Positions 44,000 to 53,411 of a stretch of DNA of 64,000 nucleotides are shown piece by piece. The notes beneath the pieces were generated by a model. The model had not been told where the DNA came from. It ran no database searches and saw only the letters and a list, made by a program, of their open reading frames with translations. Made by a program: the position numbers and the translations under genes. Position 1 is the first letter of the stretch. The number at the start of each line of letters is the position of its first letter. The stretch comes from Rivularia sp. PCC 7116 (GTDB taxonomy: Bacteria > Cyanobacteriota > Cyanobacteriia > Cyanobacteriales > Nostocaceae), in the NCBI RefSeq assembly GCF_000316665.1, contig NC_019678.1:7721001-7785000 (forward strand), given 5' to 3'.

Positions 44000-44124
44000 T
44001 TAATCTTTTAAATTGCTACAAAACTCTTTTTGCAGCCTTTAACCGAAAGTATCAGTTAAGTGAGAAATTAATTGGGGATTGTTAAAAAATTTCTCACTAA
44101 TATATTTCATGAAAATAGTCTTCA

Positions 44125-45633
44125 TTATTGAAGCTCATATCTAGTAATAATAGTCACTCCTGGTCTACCATTAGAACTACTTTTTAGTTTCCATCTACGT
44201 GCTATTTTCAAATGGTGTTTATCTAATCTATCGTTTCCGCTACCACTAATCAACCGCACATTAGTAACATTACCTTGAGCATCAGCATCCACAGATACCG
44301 TTATGCTTCCTTGAATTCCTCTATTTCTAGCCCAAGATGGATAACTTCTATTGCATCTAACACAAGCTGCATTTCCATCACCGTCACCAATTGAATCACC
44401 ACTACCGTCGCCCAAACCGTTACCACTTCCATTATCGGTAGTATTAGTAGGTGCAGCTGCAACATTGCCGCCCCCCATAATACGTCTTCTTCTTCTTGGA
44501 GCATCATCACTACTTTCGCCAATATTAGAAGTATCGGGTAAAGATGGTGCTGTATTATTGCTACTAATATTGGTATCTCGGCTTTCTCTAATTCCCGAAA
44601 GAGTATTTCTTAACTCTCCACTATCTTGTGGAGTTGATGCTGGCGGTTCCATCGGAGGAGTCACCGGATTTGGCAAACTTCGTGCTGTTCTTCTAGAATC
44701 CCTTTCTTGTGCAAGCAAATCTTTTAAACCTTCGTCTGGTTTGACTGCTGGTGCTTCTGGTTCGACGGGAGTCGAAAAACTCCGCGCTGTTCTTCTAGAA
44801 TCTCTTTCCTGTGCGAGTAATTTTTCTAAATCTTCGTCGGGTTTGGGTGGTTCTATCGGAGGGGTGACGGGAGTGGAAAAATCCCGTGGTGTTCTTCTAG
44901 AATCTCTTTCCTGTGCGAGTAATTTTTTTAAATCTTCGTCAGGTTTGGGTGGTTCTATCGGAGGGGTGACGGGAGTGGAAAAATCCCGTGGTGTTCTTAT
45001 CTCTGGTTCGGGTTCGGGTATTGGTTTTTGTTCTGGAATAACTGGCTTTTCCCTAACGGCTACGGGAGGAGCAGAAGGTAAAACAGGTGATATTGGTTCA
45101 ATTGGTTTAAATTCTTTAAATGGTTTAAAGTTTGGTTTGGGAAGTGGATCTGCTTTAGGAATGGGCTGTTTTACTACGGGTGGTGCTTGAGTAATTCTGC
45201 TTTGTGCTGGTATCGGTTTGGTTAAAGATGAAGCTGGACTTCCACCACTAATTCGAGACTGACTAGGAGTGGTGTTTAAGTCGGGTTTGAATTGACTCGT
45301 GTCAATAGTTGGTTGTTTAATCTCCGGCTTTGGCTTGGGTATTGGCTCTGGTTTTTCTAGTTTCGGCTCTATCTTTTTCGGTTCTGGCTTGGGCTTTGGC
45401 TTTACTTCTTCTTTTGGTTTTGGTTCAATTTCTTCAATAGGAGTATCGAGCAAAGTAATCTCAACTGACTCATCCTCAATATCAGGCACTCTGTTTAATA
45501 AATATTTACCAATCCCCGAAGCCAACAACGCTAGATGAAATATTAAGGAGCTAGCTAAACTACAAGCTAAAAAGATTCTTAGAGCTTTCGATTCTCTTTC
45601 CCGCTGTCGTAGCGCTGTACTTGCAAAGCTCAT
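44125..45633 (-). CDS. tonB: TonB-family energy transducer with long Pro-rich linker
   Basis: A 502-residue TonB-type protein. A cytoplasmic basic N terminus precedes one TM helix (about residues 20-42, FLACSLASSLIFHLALLASG). The periplasmic linker is Pro/Lys/Glu-rich (about 50-210) and holds four 34-residue repeats at about 215-350 built on PRDFSTPVTPPIEPPKPDED and LLAQERDSRRT. After a Gly/Asp-rich spacer comes the C-terminal TonB domain (about 420-502): SYPSWARNRGIQGSITVSVD and VRLISGSGNDRLDKHHLKIA. It transfers proton-motive energy from ExbB/ExbD to outer-membrane receptors. It is divergent from exbB-exbD at 46,047; the receptor at 48,396 is the likely client. Confidence 0.9.
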   Translation of the reverse strand: MSFASTALRQRERESKALRIFLACSLASSLIFHLALLASGIGKYLLNRVPDIEDESVEITLLDTPIEEIEPKPKEEVKPKPKPEPKKIEPKLEKPEPIPKPKPEIKQPTIDTSQFKPDLNTTPSQSRISGGSPASSLTKPIPAQSRITQAPPVVKQPIPKADPLPKPNFKPFKEFKPIEPISPVLPSAPPVAVREKPVIPEQKPIPEPEPEIRTPRDFSTPVTPPIEPPKPDEDLKKLLAQERDSRRTPRDFSTPVTPPIEPPKPDEDLEKLLAQERDSRRTARSFSTPVEPEAPAVKPDEGLKDLLAQERDSRRTARSLPNPVTPPMEPPASTPQDSGELRNTLSGIRESRDTNISSNNTAPSLPDTSNIGESSDDAPRRRRRIMGGGNVAAAPTNTTDNGSGNGLGDGSGDSIGDGDGNAACVRCNRSYPSWARNRGIQGSITVSVDADAQGNVTNVRLISGSGNDRLDKHHLKIARRWKLKSSSNGRPGVTIITRYELQ

Positions 45634-46046
45634 AGTTTAAAAGTAATTGATATAGATTTGCATTAATTGCTTAGTCTAAGATAATTAAGTGTAAAAGTCA
45701 ATCAATTTTTCGTAATTATTACTTAATAAAGTGTTGCAGTTATAAATTTAAATAATCCTTAAATTGCAGTTTAGATTACATTGCTAATAGCAAGTATTTA
45801 ACTAATCTAGAGAATGCTATAACCACTGATAATATAAGCTTTCAAGACTTTAAGTATTCTTAATCCTAGCTTCTATCACGCTTATTGAATAAGTAAAAAT
45901 CTATGTAGACTTAATTTTTGTTGATTTTCAATACTTTTAGATGATTGACATTTATTATCAATTGTTCTAAGTTGATTTGATAACTACTATCATCTGCGTC
46001 TGTAGGCGATAGCAGCAACTTTCATTAATGCATTTGAGAGCTACAA
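45634..46046. other. divergent tonB/exbB promoter region
   Basis: About 410 bp, AT-rich. Fur-like fragments such as ATTTATTATCAATTG (about 45,951) and TGATAACTACTATCATC (about 45,979) occur on the exbB side, but neither is a convincing Fur box. No gene is present. Confidence 0.35.
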
Positions 46047-46700
46047 ATGGGAATAAATAATCTATTCTCGGCAGGTGGGGTAGTGATGATACCACTGCTG
46101 GGGTTTTCGGTGTTGGCTTTGGGGCTGATTGTCGAGAGGATAAGTTTTTGGCTAAAGATAAATAACCGTCAGACTAAGGTAGTGCGAGATGTCTTAAATC
46201 TCTATCGTCGCAATAATGTTGTGGGTGCAATAGATGGATTGCGGAAGAACGCAGATTTACCTATAGCCCGGATGTTTCTTACTGCTTTGGAATTAGAAGA
46301 ACCCACTCCAGAAGAGTTTCGTTTGGCATTAGAAAGTGAAGCCCAAGCTGAGATACCTTTACTCAAACGCTTCCAAAATATATTTGATACTATAATTTCT
46401 CTCGCGCCATTATTAGGTCTTCTCGGTACTGTATTAGGATTAATTGGTTCGTTCGCTTCTTTGGATCTTGGTGATGTGGGAGGTTCTCAAACAGCGAATG
46501 TAACGGGTGGTATTAGTGAAGCGCTGGTTTCCACGGCTGCAGGTTTGGTTGTGGCAATTTTCACGTTAATGTTTGCCAATGCATTTCGGGCAATGTACCA
46601 AAGACAAATGGCATTAATTCAAGAATACGGTGGAGAATTAGAATTGCTTTACCGTCGTAATTACGAACGAGGAATGAAAAATTATGCGTCTACCAGATGA
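46047..46700 (+). CDS. exbB: biopolymer transport protein ExbB (MotA/TolQ/ExbB proton channel)
   Basis: A 217-residue inner-membrane protein. Three TM regions are seen: about residues 10-30 (VVMIPLLGFSVLALGLIVER), 115-140 (TIISLAPLLGLLGTVLGLIG) and 160-185 (ALVSTAAGLVVAIFTLMFAN). The ThrAla/GlyLeuLeuGlyThrValxGly motif is the family signature. It forms the proton channel with ExbD to power TonB. Its 3' end overlaps exbD by 17 bp, showing translational coupling. A GAGAG element lies before the ATG. Confidence 0.93.
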   Translation: MGINNLFSAGGVVMIPLLGFSVLALGLIVERISFWLKINNRQTKVVRDVLNLYRRNNVVGAIDGLRKNADLPIARMFLTALELEEPTPEEFRLALESEAQAEIPLLKRFQNIFDTIISLAPLLGLLGTVLGLIGSFASLDLGDVGGSQTANVTGGISEALVSTAAGLVVAIFTLMFANAFRAMYQRQMALIQEYGGELELLYRRNYERGMKNYASTR

Positions 46701-47088
46701 AGCAGATGCACCAGCACAGATTAATATTGTGCCGATGATTGATGTGATATTCGCGATTTTGACATTTTTTGTGATGTCAACGCTGTTTTTAACTCGTCAA
46801 GAAGGATTGCCAGTCAATTTACCCCAAGCATCTTCCGCTAAAAAAGCAGCTCAACCAGCACGAGTTACCTTAACTGTAGATAAAGCTGGTGAATTGTTTC
46901 TAAATAAGGAACCGATTACTTTAGATAAATTGGAAGCCGGGGTAAAAGCAAAAGTTAAACCCGAACAACCTTTGATGGTGGTATTGAATGCAGATGAAGG
47001 GGTGAATCACGGGAAAATTGTCGCTGTGATGGATAAAGTACGATTGGTTAAGGGTGCGAAGTTGGCTATAGCCACTAAAAAAAAGTAA
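46684..47088 (+). CDS. exbD: biopolymer transport protein ExbD
   Basis: A 134-residue ExbD/TolR protein. After a short cytoplasmic start, INIVPMIDVIFAILTFFVMS (about residues 14-33) forms the single TM helix with the proton-carrying Asp. The periplasmic domain follows (ARVTLTVDKAGELFLNKEPI and a KPEQPLMVVLNADEGVNHGK segment). It partners ExbB at 46,047-46,700. After the stop comes a small hairpin repeat at 47,139-47,159 that could serve as a weak terminator. Confidence 0.94.
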   Translation: MRLPDEADAPAQINIVPMIDVIFAILTFFVMSTLFLTRQEGLPVNLPQASSAKKAAQPARVTLTVDKAGELFLNKEPITLDKLEAGVKAKVKPEQPLMVVLNADEGVNHGKIVAVMDKVRLVKGAKLAIATKKK

Positions 47089-47138
47089 TTGAATCAATCG
47101 TATTATTATCAGTTTTGTCAAGGTACCACCGAATGTAG

Positions 47139-47159
47139 AGACGTAGCATTGCTACGTCT
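47139..47159. repeat. inverted repeat (AGACGTAGCA) after exbD
   Basis: AGACGTAGCA and TGCTACGTCT are separated by one base, the same family as 26,752-26,772. It lies 51 bp after the exbD stop but has no T run. Confidence 0.6.
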
Positions 47160-47213
47160 TGATAAAATTTCTTTTTTTAACATTTAGATAATATCCGAAT
47201 ATATAAAATTAAC

Positions 47214-48203
47214 ATGACAATTACTGTCTCAAGCCATAATTGGCAAGAGTTTTGGCAAGAAGATAAGCAGCAATCTTTAAATAAGCACGAACGCATTTGG
47301 AGTTTTGCTAATAATCTAGGCAAGGGTTATCAAAAACAAATTTTTTTGCGTTCTGGTATATCTATTTATATTCATGAGTTGAAATTTTTAGATAATATTT
47401 TTGAAACTATTTCGTCTCAAAAGTTTTTACCTGAATTTGCTTTTCATATCCAAGGAAAGCGTCAGTTAGTAGATGGAAACTATCATCAAGCTGGTGACAA
47501 TTTCTTTGCGATCGGACCTTGTTTAAGTGGAACTCAAGAATGGTCTGCAAATACCCAAATTCTCAAGGTTGATATACATATTGAACCATTAACTTTGGGA
47601 AGTTATTTAAGCGATTATAATCAAAAAACTCCTTGCGAATTAAATCAGCTTTTGCAAGGAAAAGACGAAAAATTTTATTTTAATTCCGGTAAAACAACAC
47701 CTCAAATGCAGCTTTGTTTGCATCAAATTTTAAATTGTCCCTATCAAGGTGCGACTAGACAAATTTATTTAGAAGCTAAAGCATTAGAATTAATTGCTAT
47801 GCGTTTGCAAGAAGTTGTTTCCGAGGATAATTCTCAATATGATTCGTCCGAGGTTATTAGAGCCAATGACGTTGAGCGAATTCACCAAGCTAAAGAAATT
47901 TTACGCGCTCAATTTGAGAATCCCCCTTCATTACCAGAATTAGCTCGTCAGGTTGGTTTAAATCAGCGGAAACTCAAGCAAGGATTTCGTGCTTGTTTTG
48001 GTACTACTGCTTTCGGATATTTACACGATTATCGCATGGAGCAAGCCAGACTGTTACTTACAGATACTCAAATGGGTGTAACTCAAGTGGCTCATAAGGT
48101 TGGTTATGCTAGCTTACCGTCTTTTAGTGCGGCTTTTCGCAAAAAATTCGGTATTTGTCCGCGAATTTATCTAGGGAAAGAGAAAAAAGTACCTTTGGGA
48201 TAA
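47214..48203 (+). CDS. AraC-family regulator, PchR-like
   Basis: A 329-residue AraC/XylS-type activator. Residues 1-210 form the variable ligand domain. Residues 225-325 carry two helix-turn-helix motifs: LPELARQVGLNQRKLKQGFR, and TQVAHKVGYASLPSFSAAFR with the RKKFGICPRIYL end. Such regulators (PchR, YbtA types) respond to ferric siderophores and activate receptor and biosynthesis genes. Directly downstream, on the same strand, is a TonB-dependent receptor, the expected target. The effector is inferred, not seen. Confidence 0.88.
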   Translation: MTITVSSHNWQEFWQEDKQQSLNKHERIWSFANNLGKGYQKQIFLRSGISIYIHELKFLDNIFETISSQKFLPEFAFHIQGKRQLVDGNYHQAGDNFFAIGPCLSGTQEWSANTQILKVDIHIEPLTLGSYLSDYNQKTPCELNQLLQGKDEKFYFNSGKTTPQMQLCLHQILNCPYQGATRQIYLEAKALELIAMRLQEVVSEDNSQYDSSEVIRANDVERIHQAKEILRAQFENPPSLPELARQVGLNQRKLKQGFRACFGTTAFGYLHDYRMEQARLLLTDTQMGVTQVAHKVGYASLPSFSAAFRKKFGICPRIYLGKEKKVPLG

Positions 48204-48395
48204 GAAATAGTTCTTTCCGAATAAGACTTTAAGCCCTGATTTGGTGTAATGTAATTTGGAATAATTGAAAATAATTCTTAACTGTTCCAAAATTATCGTT
48301 AGCAACGCTTCGTTATTAAGTAATTGGTGCGTTACTTAAACTTGTTCAAAATCAAACCGATCCCGATATATTTTATTTCTTGTGTGAGGAAAGTA

Positions 48396-51029
48396 ATGAA
48401 ATTACACCAATTGCTGAAAATTATTATATTTACTAGTGTAATGGCAGTATGGGGAAACAATCTCGCTCAAGCTGAGGAGGTGCTTCCCTCAAGTAATTCT
48501 CGCAAGTTATCACAATCTTCACCACCAGCAAACAACAACGCAACGCAATTAATTAAGGTAACTGGTGTCAGATTAAATCAAACGGATAAGGGTGTAGAAA
48601 TAATTTTAGAGACAACCTCGGCTCAAAGTTTGCAAGTTGTAAATCGCAGTCAGGGTAATGATTTTATTGCAGAAATTCCCAATGCTCAACTCAGCGTATC
48701 CCAGGGAAATGCATTTACAAAACTAAAGCCGATACAGGGAATTAGCCAGATAGAAGTAATTAATAAAGATGGTAATACTATTCAGGTAAAAGTAACGGGA
48801 GAAGCAGGTTCACCACAAGTTGAGTTATTTGATAGTAGTACGGGTTTGATTTTTGGGTTAAAACCAATAGCATCTACCGCTCAAACACCAGCTAAACCCC
48901 CGGAAACTCCACCACAACAGGAATCACAAACGCCAGAAAAACCTACCACTTCTCAAGCCGAGGAAAATAATAATCAACCAATTGAACTGGTAGTAACTGC
49001 AACTCGAACTGAGCAAGATATTCAAAAGGTACCGCGTTCAATAACTGTAATTAATCGTGCGGAAGTCGAGAAACAAACGAGATTATCGCGTAATTTAATC
49101 GAAATTCTCGGTAAATCAGTACCGGGTTTAGCACCTCCGACTCAAAGCGGTAGTAATTTTGGATTATCTTTACGGGGACGCAATACTCAAGTTTTAATTG
49201 ATGGCGTTCCTCAATCTACAAGTCGCAATGCTTTCCGAGATTTGAAAACCATCGATCCTTCCGCAATTGAACGTGTGGAAGTTGTAAGAGGACCAAGTGC
49301 AATTTATGGTGATGGCGCAACTGGTGGTGTAATTAATATTATTACTAAACGTGCCGATACAGATAGATTGACTTCAAAAACAGAGTTCGGTGTAACTGCT
49401 GCTTTGGGAGAATTGGAAGAAGATAGTTTCGGTACGAATTTTCAACATACAATTTCTGTCAACGAAGACAAGGTTGATTTTACTGGCAATATTTCATTTA
49501 CTAATACTGGCGTTTTTTATGATGCCGAAGGAGACAAAATTCCTACCGACCCTAACGCCCAAGGTGGTTTTGCCGATTCTCGCAGTTTGAATTTATTCGG
49601 TAAATTGGGTGTAAATTTTGACGATTATCAACGATTGCAACTGACATTTAACCGCTTCGATGAAAAGCAAGATACAGATATTGCTAGCGATCCAACTGTG
49701 AACGATCTACCGGGAACACAGAAAGCTCGGGCTATCGAAGGATTGAGTTTAGACGAACTTCCAGGAAACGAAAATACGCTGTTAAATTTACAGTACAATC
49801 ACGACAATCTGTTAAATAGTAAAGTTCAGGCTCAGGCATATTATCGAAATTATCTCACCAGATTCTTCCCTTTTGATGGTCGTGCATTCGCTAGTTTGGG
49901 TAACGAAATCATTCAATCAGAAGTAGATTCGGAGAAATACGGCGCACGCTTGCAGATTGAAACGCCTTTATTTGATGGGGAAAAAGCCAAATTACTTTGG
50001 GGTGCAGATTATTTCAAGGAAGAAACATCTCAGATTGTTTCTACCTTTGATGGAGATGTGTTTGATTCGAGTGGAGGATTGGTTTTCAATAAAGTAAACG
50101 AACGGACTTGGGTTCCACCTCTGGATTTAAGCAGTTTGGGTTTATTTGCTCAGTTAAATTTGAATGTTGGCAAAAAACTAGTTTTAAACGGTGGTGTACG
50201 TTACGAAAACTCCGATGTCAGCGTTGATGATTTCAGTACTTTAGCCAATCCCGATGTAAATATAGAGGGTGGCGATCTCGATTTTGATGCAACTCTATTT
50301 AACGTCGGAGCAGTATACTCAATTACTGATAACGTCAGTGTATTTGCTAACTTCTCTCAAGGGTTCTCTCTCTCAGATATTGGTTTAGCACTCCGCAACG
50401 CGCCACCAGGGTTTACTGTAGAATCCTTAAGTCCAGAACCTCAGAAAGTAGATAATTATGAAATTGGTTTGCGAGGAAGATGGAATAAAGTCCAAGCATC
50501 ATTATCAGCTTTTTACAACGAATCAGAATTAGGTACTACCTTCACAGCCACAGGAACGGTAATCCGCGCACCAGAAAGAATATATGGTGTAGAAGCAGCC
50601 ATAGACGTAAAACCAAGTCCCAGATTTGCTTTGGGTGGAACTCTTACCTTAACTGGTGGTGAAATCGATATTAATGATGATGGTAACTACGGTGCTTTAG
50701 ATGGATTTCGGATTCCTCCATTAAAGCTGACGGCTTATGTGGAGAATGAAACTTTACCAGGATGGAGCAATCGTTTGCAAGCTTTATTTTCCGGAGAGCG
50801 AGACTTGTTTGCAGATAATACTCGTTTTGGTAGAAGACCTGTAGATAGTTATTTTGTATTAGATTACATTAGTAGCATTAAAATGGGAGCGGGAACTTTA
50901 CAAATTGGCGTTGAGAATCTTTTGGATAATCAATATTTTCCCGTAGTTTCTCAATTACAGGCAAGCAATAGCTCTTTTAGTGCTGCTAGAGGGAGAACTT
51001 TGAGCCTTAGATATTCAGTGGATTGGTAA
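48396..51029 (+). CDS. TonB-dependent siderophore receptor with N-terminal AMIN domain
   Basis: An 877-residue outer-membrane receptor. The start at 48,396 is chosen because GAGGAAAG lies just upstream and the product begins with a good signal peptide (MKLHQLLKIIIFTSVMAVW to NNLAQA); a TTG further up adds 24 residues and looks unlikely. An AMIN domain covers about residues 45-155 (TGVRLNQTDKGVEIILETTS). After a Pro/Gln-rich linker comes a TonB-box-like ELVVTATRTEQD, then the plug (about 205-315, with VLIDGVP and RVEVVRGPSAIYGDGATGGV) and the beta-barrel to the final RYSVDW. AMIN-fused receptors are typical of cyanobacteria. It would import a ferric chelate using the nearby TonB/ExbBD. Confidence 0.92.
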   Translation: MKLHQLLKIIIFTSVMAVWGNNLAQAEEVLPSSNSRKLSQSSPPANNNATQLIKVTGVRLNQTDKGVEIILETTSAQSLQVVNRSQGNDFIAEIPNAQLSVSQGNAFTKLKPIQGISQIEVINKDGNTIQVKVTGEAGSPQVELFDSSTGLIFGLKPIASTAQTPAKPPETPPQQESQTPEKPTTSQAEENNNQPIELVVTATRTEQDIQKVPRSITVINRAEVEKQTRLSRNLIEILGKSVPGLAPPTQSGSNFGLSLRGRNTQVLIDGVPQSTSRNAFRDLKTIDPSAIERVEVVRGPSAIYGDGATGGVINIITKRADTDRLTSKTEFGVTAALGELEEDSFGTNFQHTISVNEDKVDFTGNISFTNTGVFYDAEGDKIPTDPNAQGGFADSRSLNLFGKLGVNFDDYQRLQLTFNRFDEKQDTDIASDPTVNDLPGTQKARAIEGLSLDELPGNENTLLNLQYNHDNLLNSKVQAQAYYRNYLTRFFPFDGRAFASLGNEIIQSEVDSEKYGARLQIETPLFDGEKAKLLWGADYFKEETSQIVSTFDGDVFDSSGGLVFNKVNERTWVPPLDLSSLGLFAQLNLNVGKKLVLNGGVRYENSDVSVDDFSTLANPDVNIEGGDLDFDATLFNVGAVYSITDNVSVFANFSQGFSLSDIGLALRNAPPGFTVESLSPEPQKVDNYEIGLRGRWNKVQASLSAFYNESELGTTFTATGTVIRAPERIYGVEAAIDVKPSPRFALGGTLTLTGGEIDINDDGNYGALDGFRIPPLKLTAYVENETLPGWSNRLQALFSGERDLFADNTRFGRRPVDSYFVLDYISSIKMGAGTLQIGVENLLDNQYFPVVSQLQASNSSFSAARGRTLSLRYSVDW

Positions 51030-51186
51030 AAATATGTTTGTAGTTGCGCTACTCTTCGAGAAAACTATGTCCTATTGTACAGGCCGAGCCGCACGCGATG
51101 CGGGAACCCTAAGGTTTACAGCGCTAAAAATAAGAATTAACGCTAAAGCGTAACTACTAACTTAAAACTAATAGGAGAACAACCCA

Positions 51187-52113
51187 ATGAAAAAACACAG
51201 CAGACGCTTTTTTATAACTGCGGCAATGATGTCTGTTTTAACAGTTGCTTGCGGGAATAAATCTAATACTTCTCCAGAAACAAATCAATCTAATTCAATT
51301 AAAACAGCATCTCGAATCGTCGTTTTAGAATGGGTATATGTCGAGAATTTACTAGCATTAGGAATTCAACCTGTTGGAATAGCAGATATTAAAGGTTATA
51401 AAAATTTCGTTAATATAAAACCGCAGTTAGCAGACAGCGTAGTAGATGTAGGTACGCGAGCAGAACCCAGTTTAGAAGCTATAGCAAAACTAAAACCAGA
51501 TTTAATTTTAGGAGTAGAACAAAGACATCAAGAAACTTATAATTTACTTACTTCTATTGCTCCAACATTTTTATTTAATCCCTACCCTTCTGCAAAAAAT
51601 GCCAATCAATTAGACGAAATGCAGCAGACTTTCCTGAAAATTGCTAAAACCGTAAACCGTGAGGATAAGGGAAAGTCAGTATTAAATGAAATGCAGCAAA
51701 CTTTCGATAAAGCTCAAAAACAAATTAGTAACTTAAAGTTAGCTCAAAATAAATTTATTTTGGCACAATTAGGCGATAGCGGCCCGCAAATGCGATTATT
51801 TAGCGATAATGCAATGGCCGTACAAATTTTAAATAAAATTGGTTTAGAAAACGCTTGGCAAGGTACATTCGATATTTTTGGATTTAATACAGTTTGGGTA
51901 GAAGCGTTACCAAAAGTAGAAGATGTAAATTTTATTTATATCAGCGCAGATAATAATATTTACTGGCAGAATTTACAAAATAATCCGGTTTGGAAAGGAT
52001 TAAAATTCGTCGAGCAAAATCGAGTTTATCCGATTGAAGCAGATACTTGGGTATTTGGAGGTCCGCTTTCGGCACAGTTATTAGTAGAGAAAGTTGTAGC
52101 GGCTTTGAGTTAG
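51187..52113 (+). CDS. iron-siderophore ABC transporter substrate-binding lipoprotein (FecB-like)
   Basis: A 308-residue periplasmic lipoprotein. The lipobox LTVAC gives Cys22 as the lipid-anchored residue, after a basic N terminus with RRFF. The class III binding-protein fold is supported by RIVVLEWVYVENLLALGIQP, VVDVGTRAEPSLEAIAKLKP and PDLILGVEQRHQETYNLLTS. An AGGAGA element before the ATG is a strong ribosome site. It is 157 bp downstream of the receptor, in the same direction. The cognate permease and ATPase genes are not in the window, so they must lie elsewhere. Confidence 0.92.
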   Translation: MKKHSRRFFITAAMMSVLTVACGNKSNTSPETNQSNSIKTASRIVVLEWVYVENLLALGIQPVGIADIKGYKNFVNIKPQLADSVVDVGTRAEPSLEAIAKLKPDLILGVEQRHQETYNLLTSIAPTFLFNPYPSAKNANQLDEMQQTFLKIAKTVNREDKGKSVLNEMQQTFDKAQKQISNLKLAQNKFILAQLGDSGPQMRLFSDNAMAVQILNKIGLENAWQGTFDIFGFNTVWVEALPKVEDVNFIYISADNNIYWQNLQNNPVWKGLKFVEQNRVYPIEADTWVFGGPLSAQLLVEKVVAALS

Positions 52114-52477
52114 AGTTGTAAGTCAAGCTGGGATAAAAATAGACTTGTTATTTTTAAAATTCAATTACCAAGCACGGGTATTGTGCTAACCAAGTGATTC
52201 TTCTCTATATCTCCACAAATATCTGTAACCCTTGAAACTAATTTAATAGAGAAATTAATAATATAATTTCTCATCTAACTCATAATAAATTAATTTAAAA
52301 CTTTTAACCCTTAAATTTTTACACAGGGTTAACCCAAAAAAAACGCATCCGTATTATCTATTTGTGAGGCATTTATTGCATTTTCTGGATATGCTTTTCC
52401 TTTACTACGGGATGTAGAGAAAATTATTCCAGATTGCGATGTTGAATAGCAAATTACACCAACCACACCGAAAATCC
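52114..52477. other. intergenic region, no confident gene
   Basis: About 360 bp between convergent genes. A frame on the minus strand ends at 52,329, with product ending NAINASQIDNTDAFFLG, and overlaps the TVP38 gene's 3' end in a different frame. It looks fragment-like and I do not recognise it. Confidence 0.35.
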
Positions 52478-53329
52478 TTAAGTCTGATTCCGTTTCCGAT
52501 TTAACCATCCCGTCAGCAAAGCCAAACCAAACATACCCAACATAGCAAGTCCGAGCATCCACTTTCCTTGAGTGAATACACCCGCACCCAAAGCAACAAT
52601 CGGAGGTGTCGAAACTACTATCCCTAAAATCAAAGCTGGCATAAATTTATGCCAAGGCATTTCCGTAAGTCCGACAGCGTAGCAGACAAAATCAAATAAT
52701 CCTGTCATCAAAAACCCAGCTACTAAAAAGATATTATCTTCAAGATGCTTCGATGCAAGATTATCAACCTTATCTATAAACCTTTCCCCGACAAGCCTTT
52801 GGACAATTTTACGACCAAAACGTTTAGCAATATAAAAATTTAAACAACAAGCAGCAAAATCGGCGATGAAAATTACAAAGATTCCTTTCCAAAAGCCGAA
52901 CAAAGTACCTGATAAAACAGAATAAGCCGTGCTGGGAATTGCCGGAATTACAATGCTCACCGTTCGCAGCAATAATAAAGCAATCGGTGCCCAAATTCCT
53001 AATTTATCAACATTGGCGCGAATTTGCTCAATTCCAACTTGATTTACAAAGGTTATTGCTGCCACAAGAGTAATTCCGACACAAAAAAAGCCAACAATTT
53101 TAAGCCATTTTCTGCGTCGGGATGGGGACTTTAGTTTGTTTTGATTGGTTTGAATGGCTTCGGTATCCGATGGATAATAAAGTTCGTCTTTGAGAATCCA
53201 GCCCGTTTCTTGTTGTAGATAAGCATGGGTACTCATACCAAGCTCTTTGGCTGAAGCTGCAACAGCTTGATAATCAAGCCCTAACAATTCACAAAGCTCG
53301 CGCTGACTGATTCCATTTCTTTCCTGCAT
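52478..53329 (-). CDS. TVP38/TMEM64 (VTT domain) membrane protein with N-terminal helical extension
   Basis: A 283-residue membrane protein of the DedA/VTT superfamily. Residues 80-275 include about six TM segments and the family core: AIPSTAYSVLSGTLFGFWKG, then FAACCLNFYIAKRFGRKIVQ, and LTEMPWHKFMPALILG. Unlike most members it begins with about 55 soluble residues (RNGISQRELCELLGLDYQAV, then AKELGMSTHAYLQQETG), which look like a helix-turn-helix or small helical domain. The activity of VTT proteins is thought to involve lipid scrambling or transport. It is convergent with the FecB-like gene. Confidence 0.82.
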   Translation of the reverse strand: MQERNGISQRELCELLGLDYQAVAASAKELGMSTHAYLQQETGWILKDELYYPSDTEAIQTNQNKLKSPSRRRKWLKIVGFFCVGITLVAAITFVNQVGIEQIRANVDKLGIWAPIALLLLRTVSIVIPAIPSTAYSVLSGTLFGFWKGIFVIFIADFAACCLNFYIAKRFGRKIVQRLVGERFIDKVDNLASKHLEDNIFLVAGFLMTGLFDFVCYAVGLTEMPWHKFMPALILGIVVSTPPIVALGAGVFTQGKWMLGLAMLGMFGLALLTGWLNRKRNQT

Positions 53330-53411
53330 AGATTGAGGATAGAATTTACATTAATATTACTATTATTATAATTAGTTGACCTATATCTATAACCTTTAAC
53401 CTGTATTACTG

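Larger units (their letters stand above)
42933..44124. other. gene-debris region
   Basis: About 1.2 kb with no intact gene. It holds CAGTGAG and CCCCCTC heptamers, the haemagglutinin-like remnant and its MITE (42,976-43,302), a perfect 32-bp palindrome (43,316-43,347) and a four-helix-bundle remnant (43,826-43,999). Between them I see only low-complexity purine-rich sequence. Confidence 0.55.

Noticed and set aside
44351-45190. A 279-residue plus-strand frame opposite tonB
   Set aside because: It is the antisense of a Pro/Glu-rich linker, giving Ser/Gly-rich low complexity; tonB on the minus strand is clearly the gene.
45940-46010. Possible Fur boxes between tonB and exbB
   Set aside because: ATTTATTATCAATTG and TGATAACTACTATCATC resemble parts of a Fur box, but the AT-richness makes such matches expected, and neither is a good 19-bp match.
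47139-47159. Hairpin after exbD as a rho-independent terminator
   Set aside because: There is no following T run, and the same hairpin family also occurs inside the hyp operon, so it behaves like a dispersed repeat.
52329-52562. A 77-residue minus-strand frame overlapping the VTT gene end
   Set aside because: Half of it is an alternative frame of the VTT gene, and the remainder is short and unrecognised.
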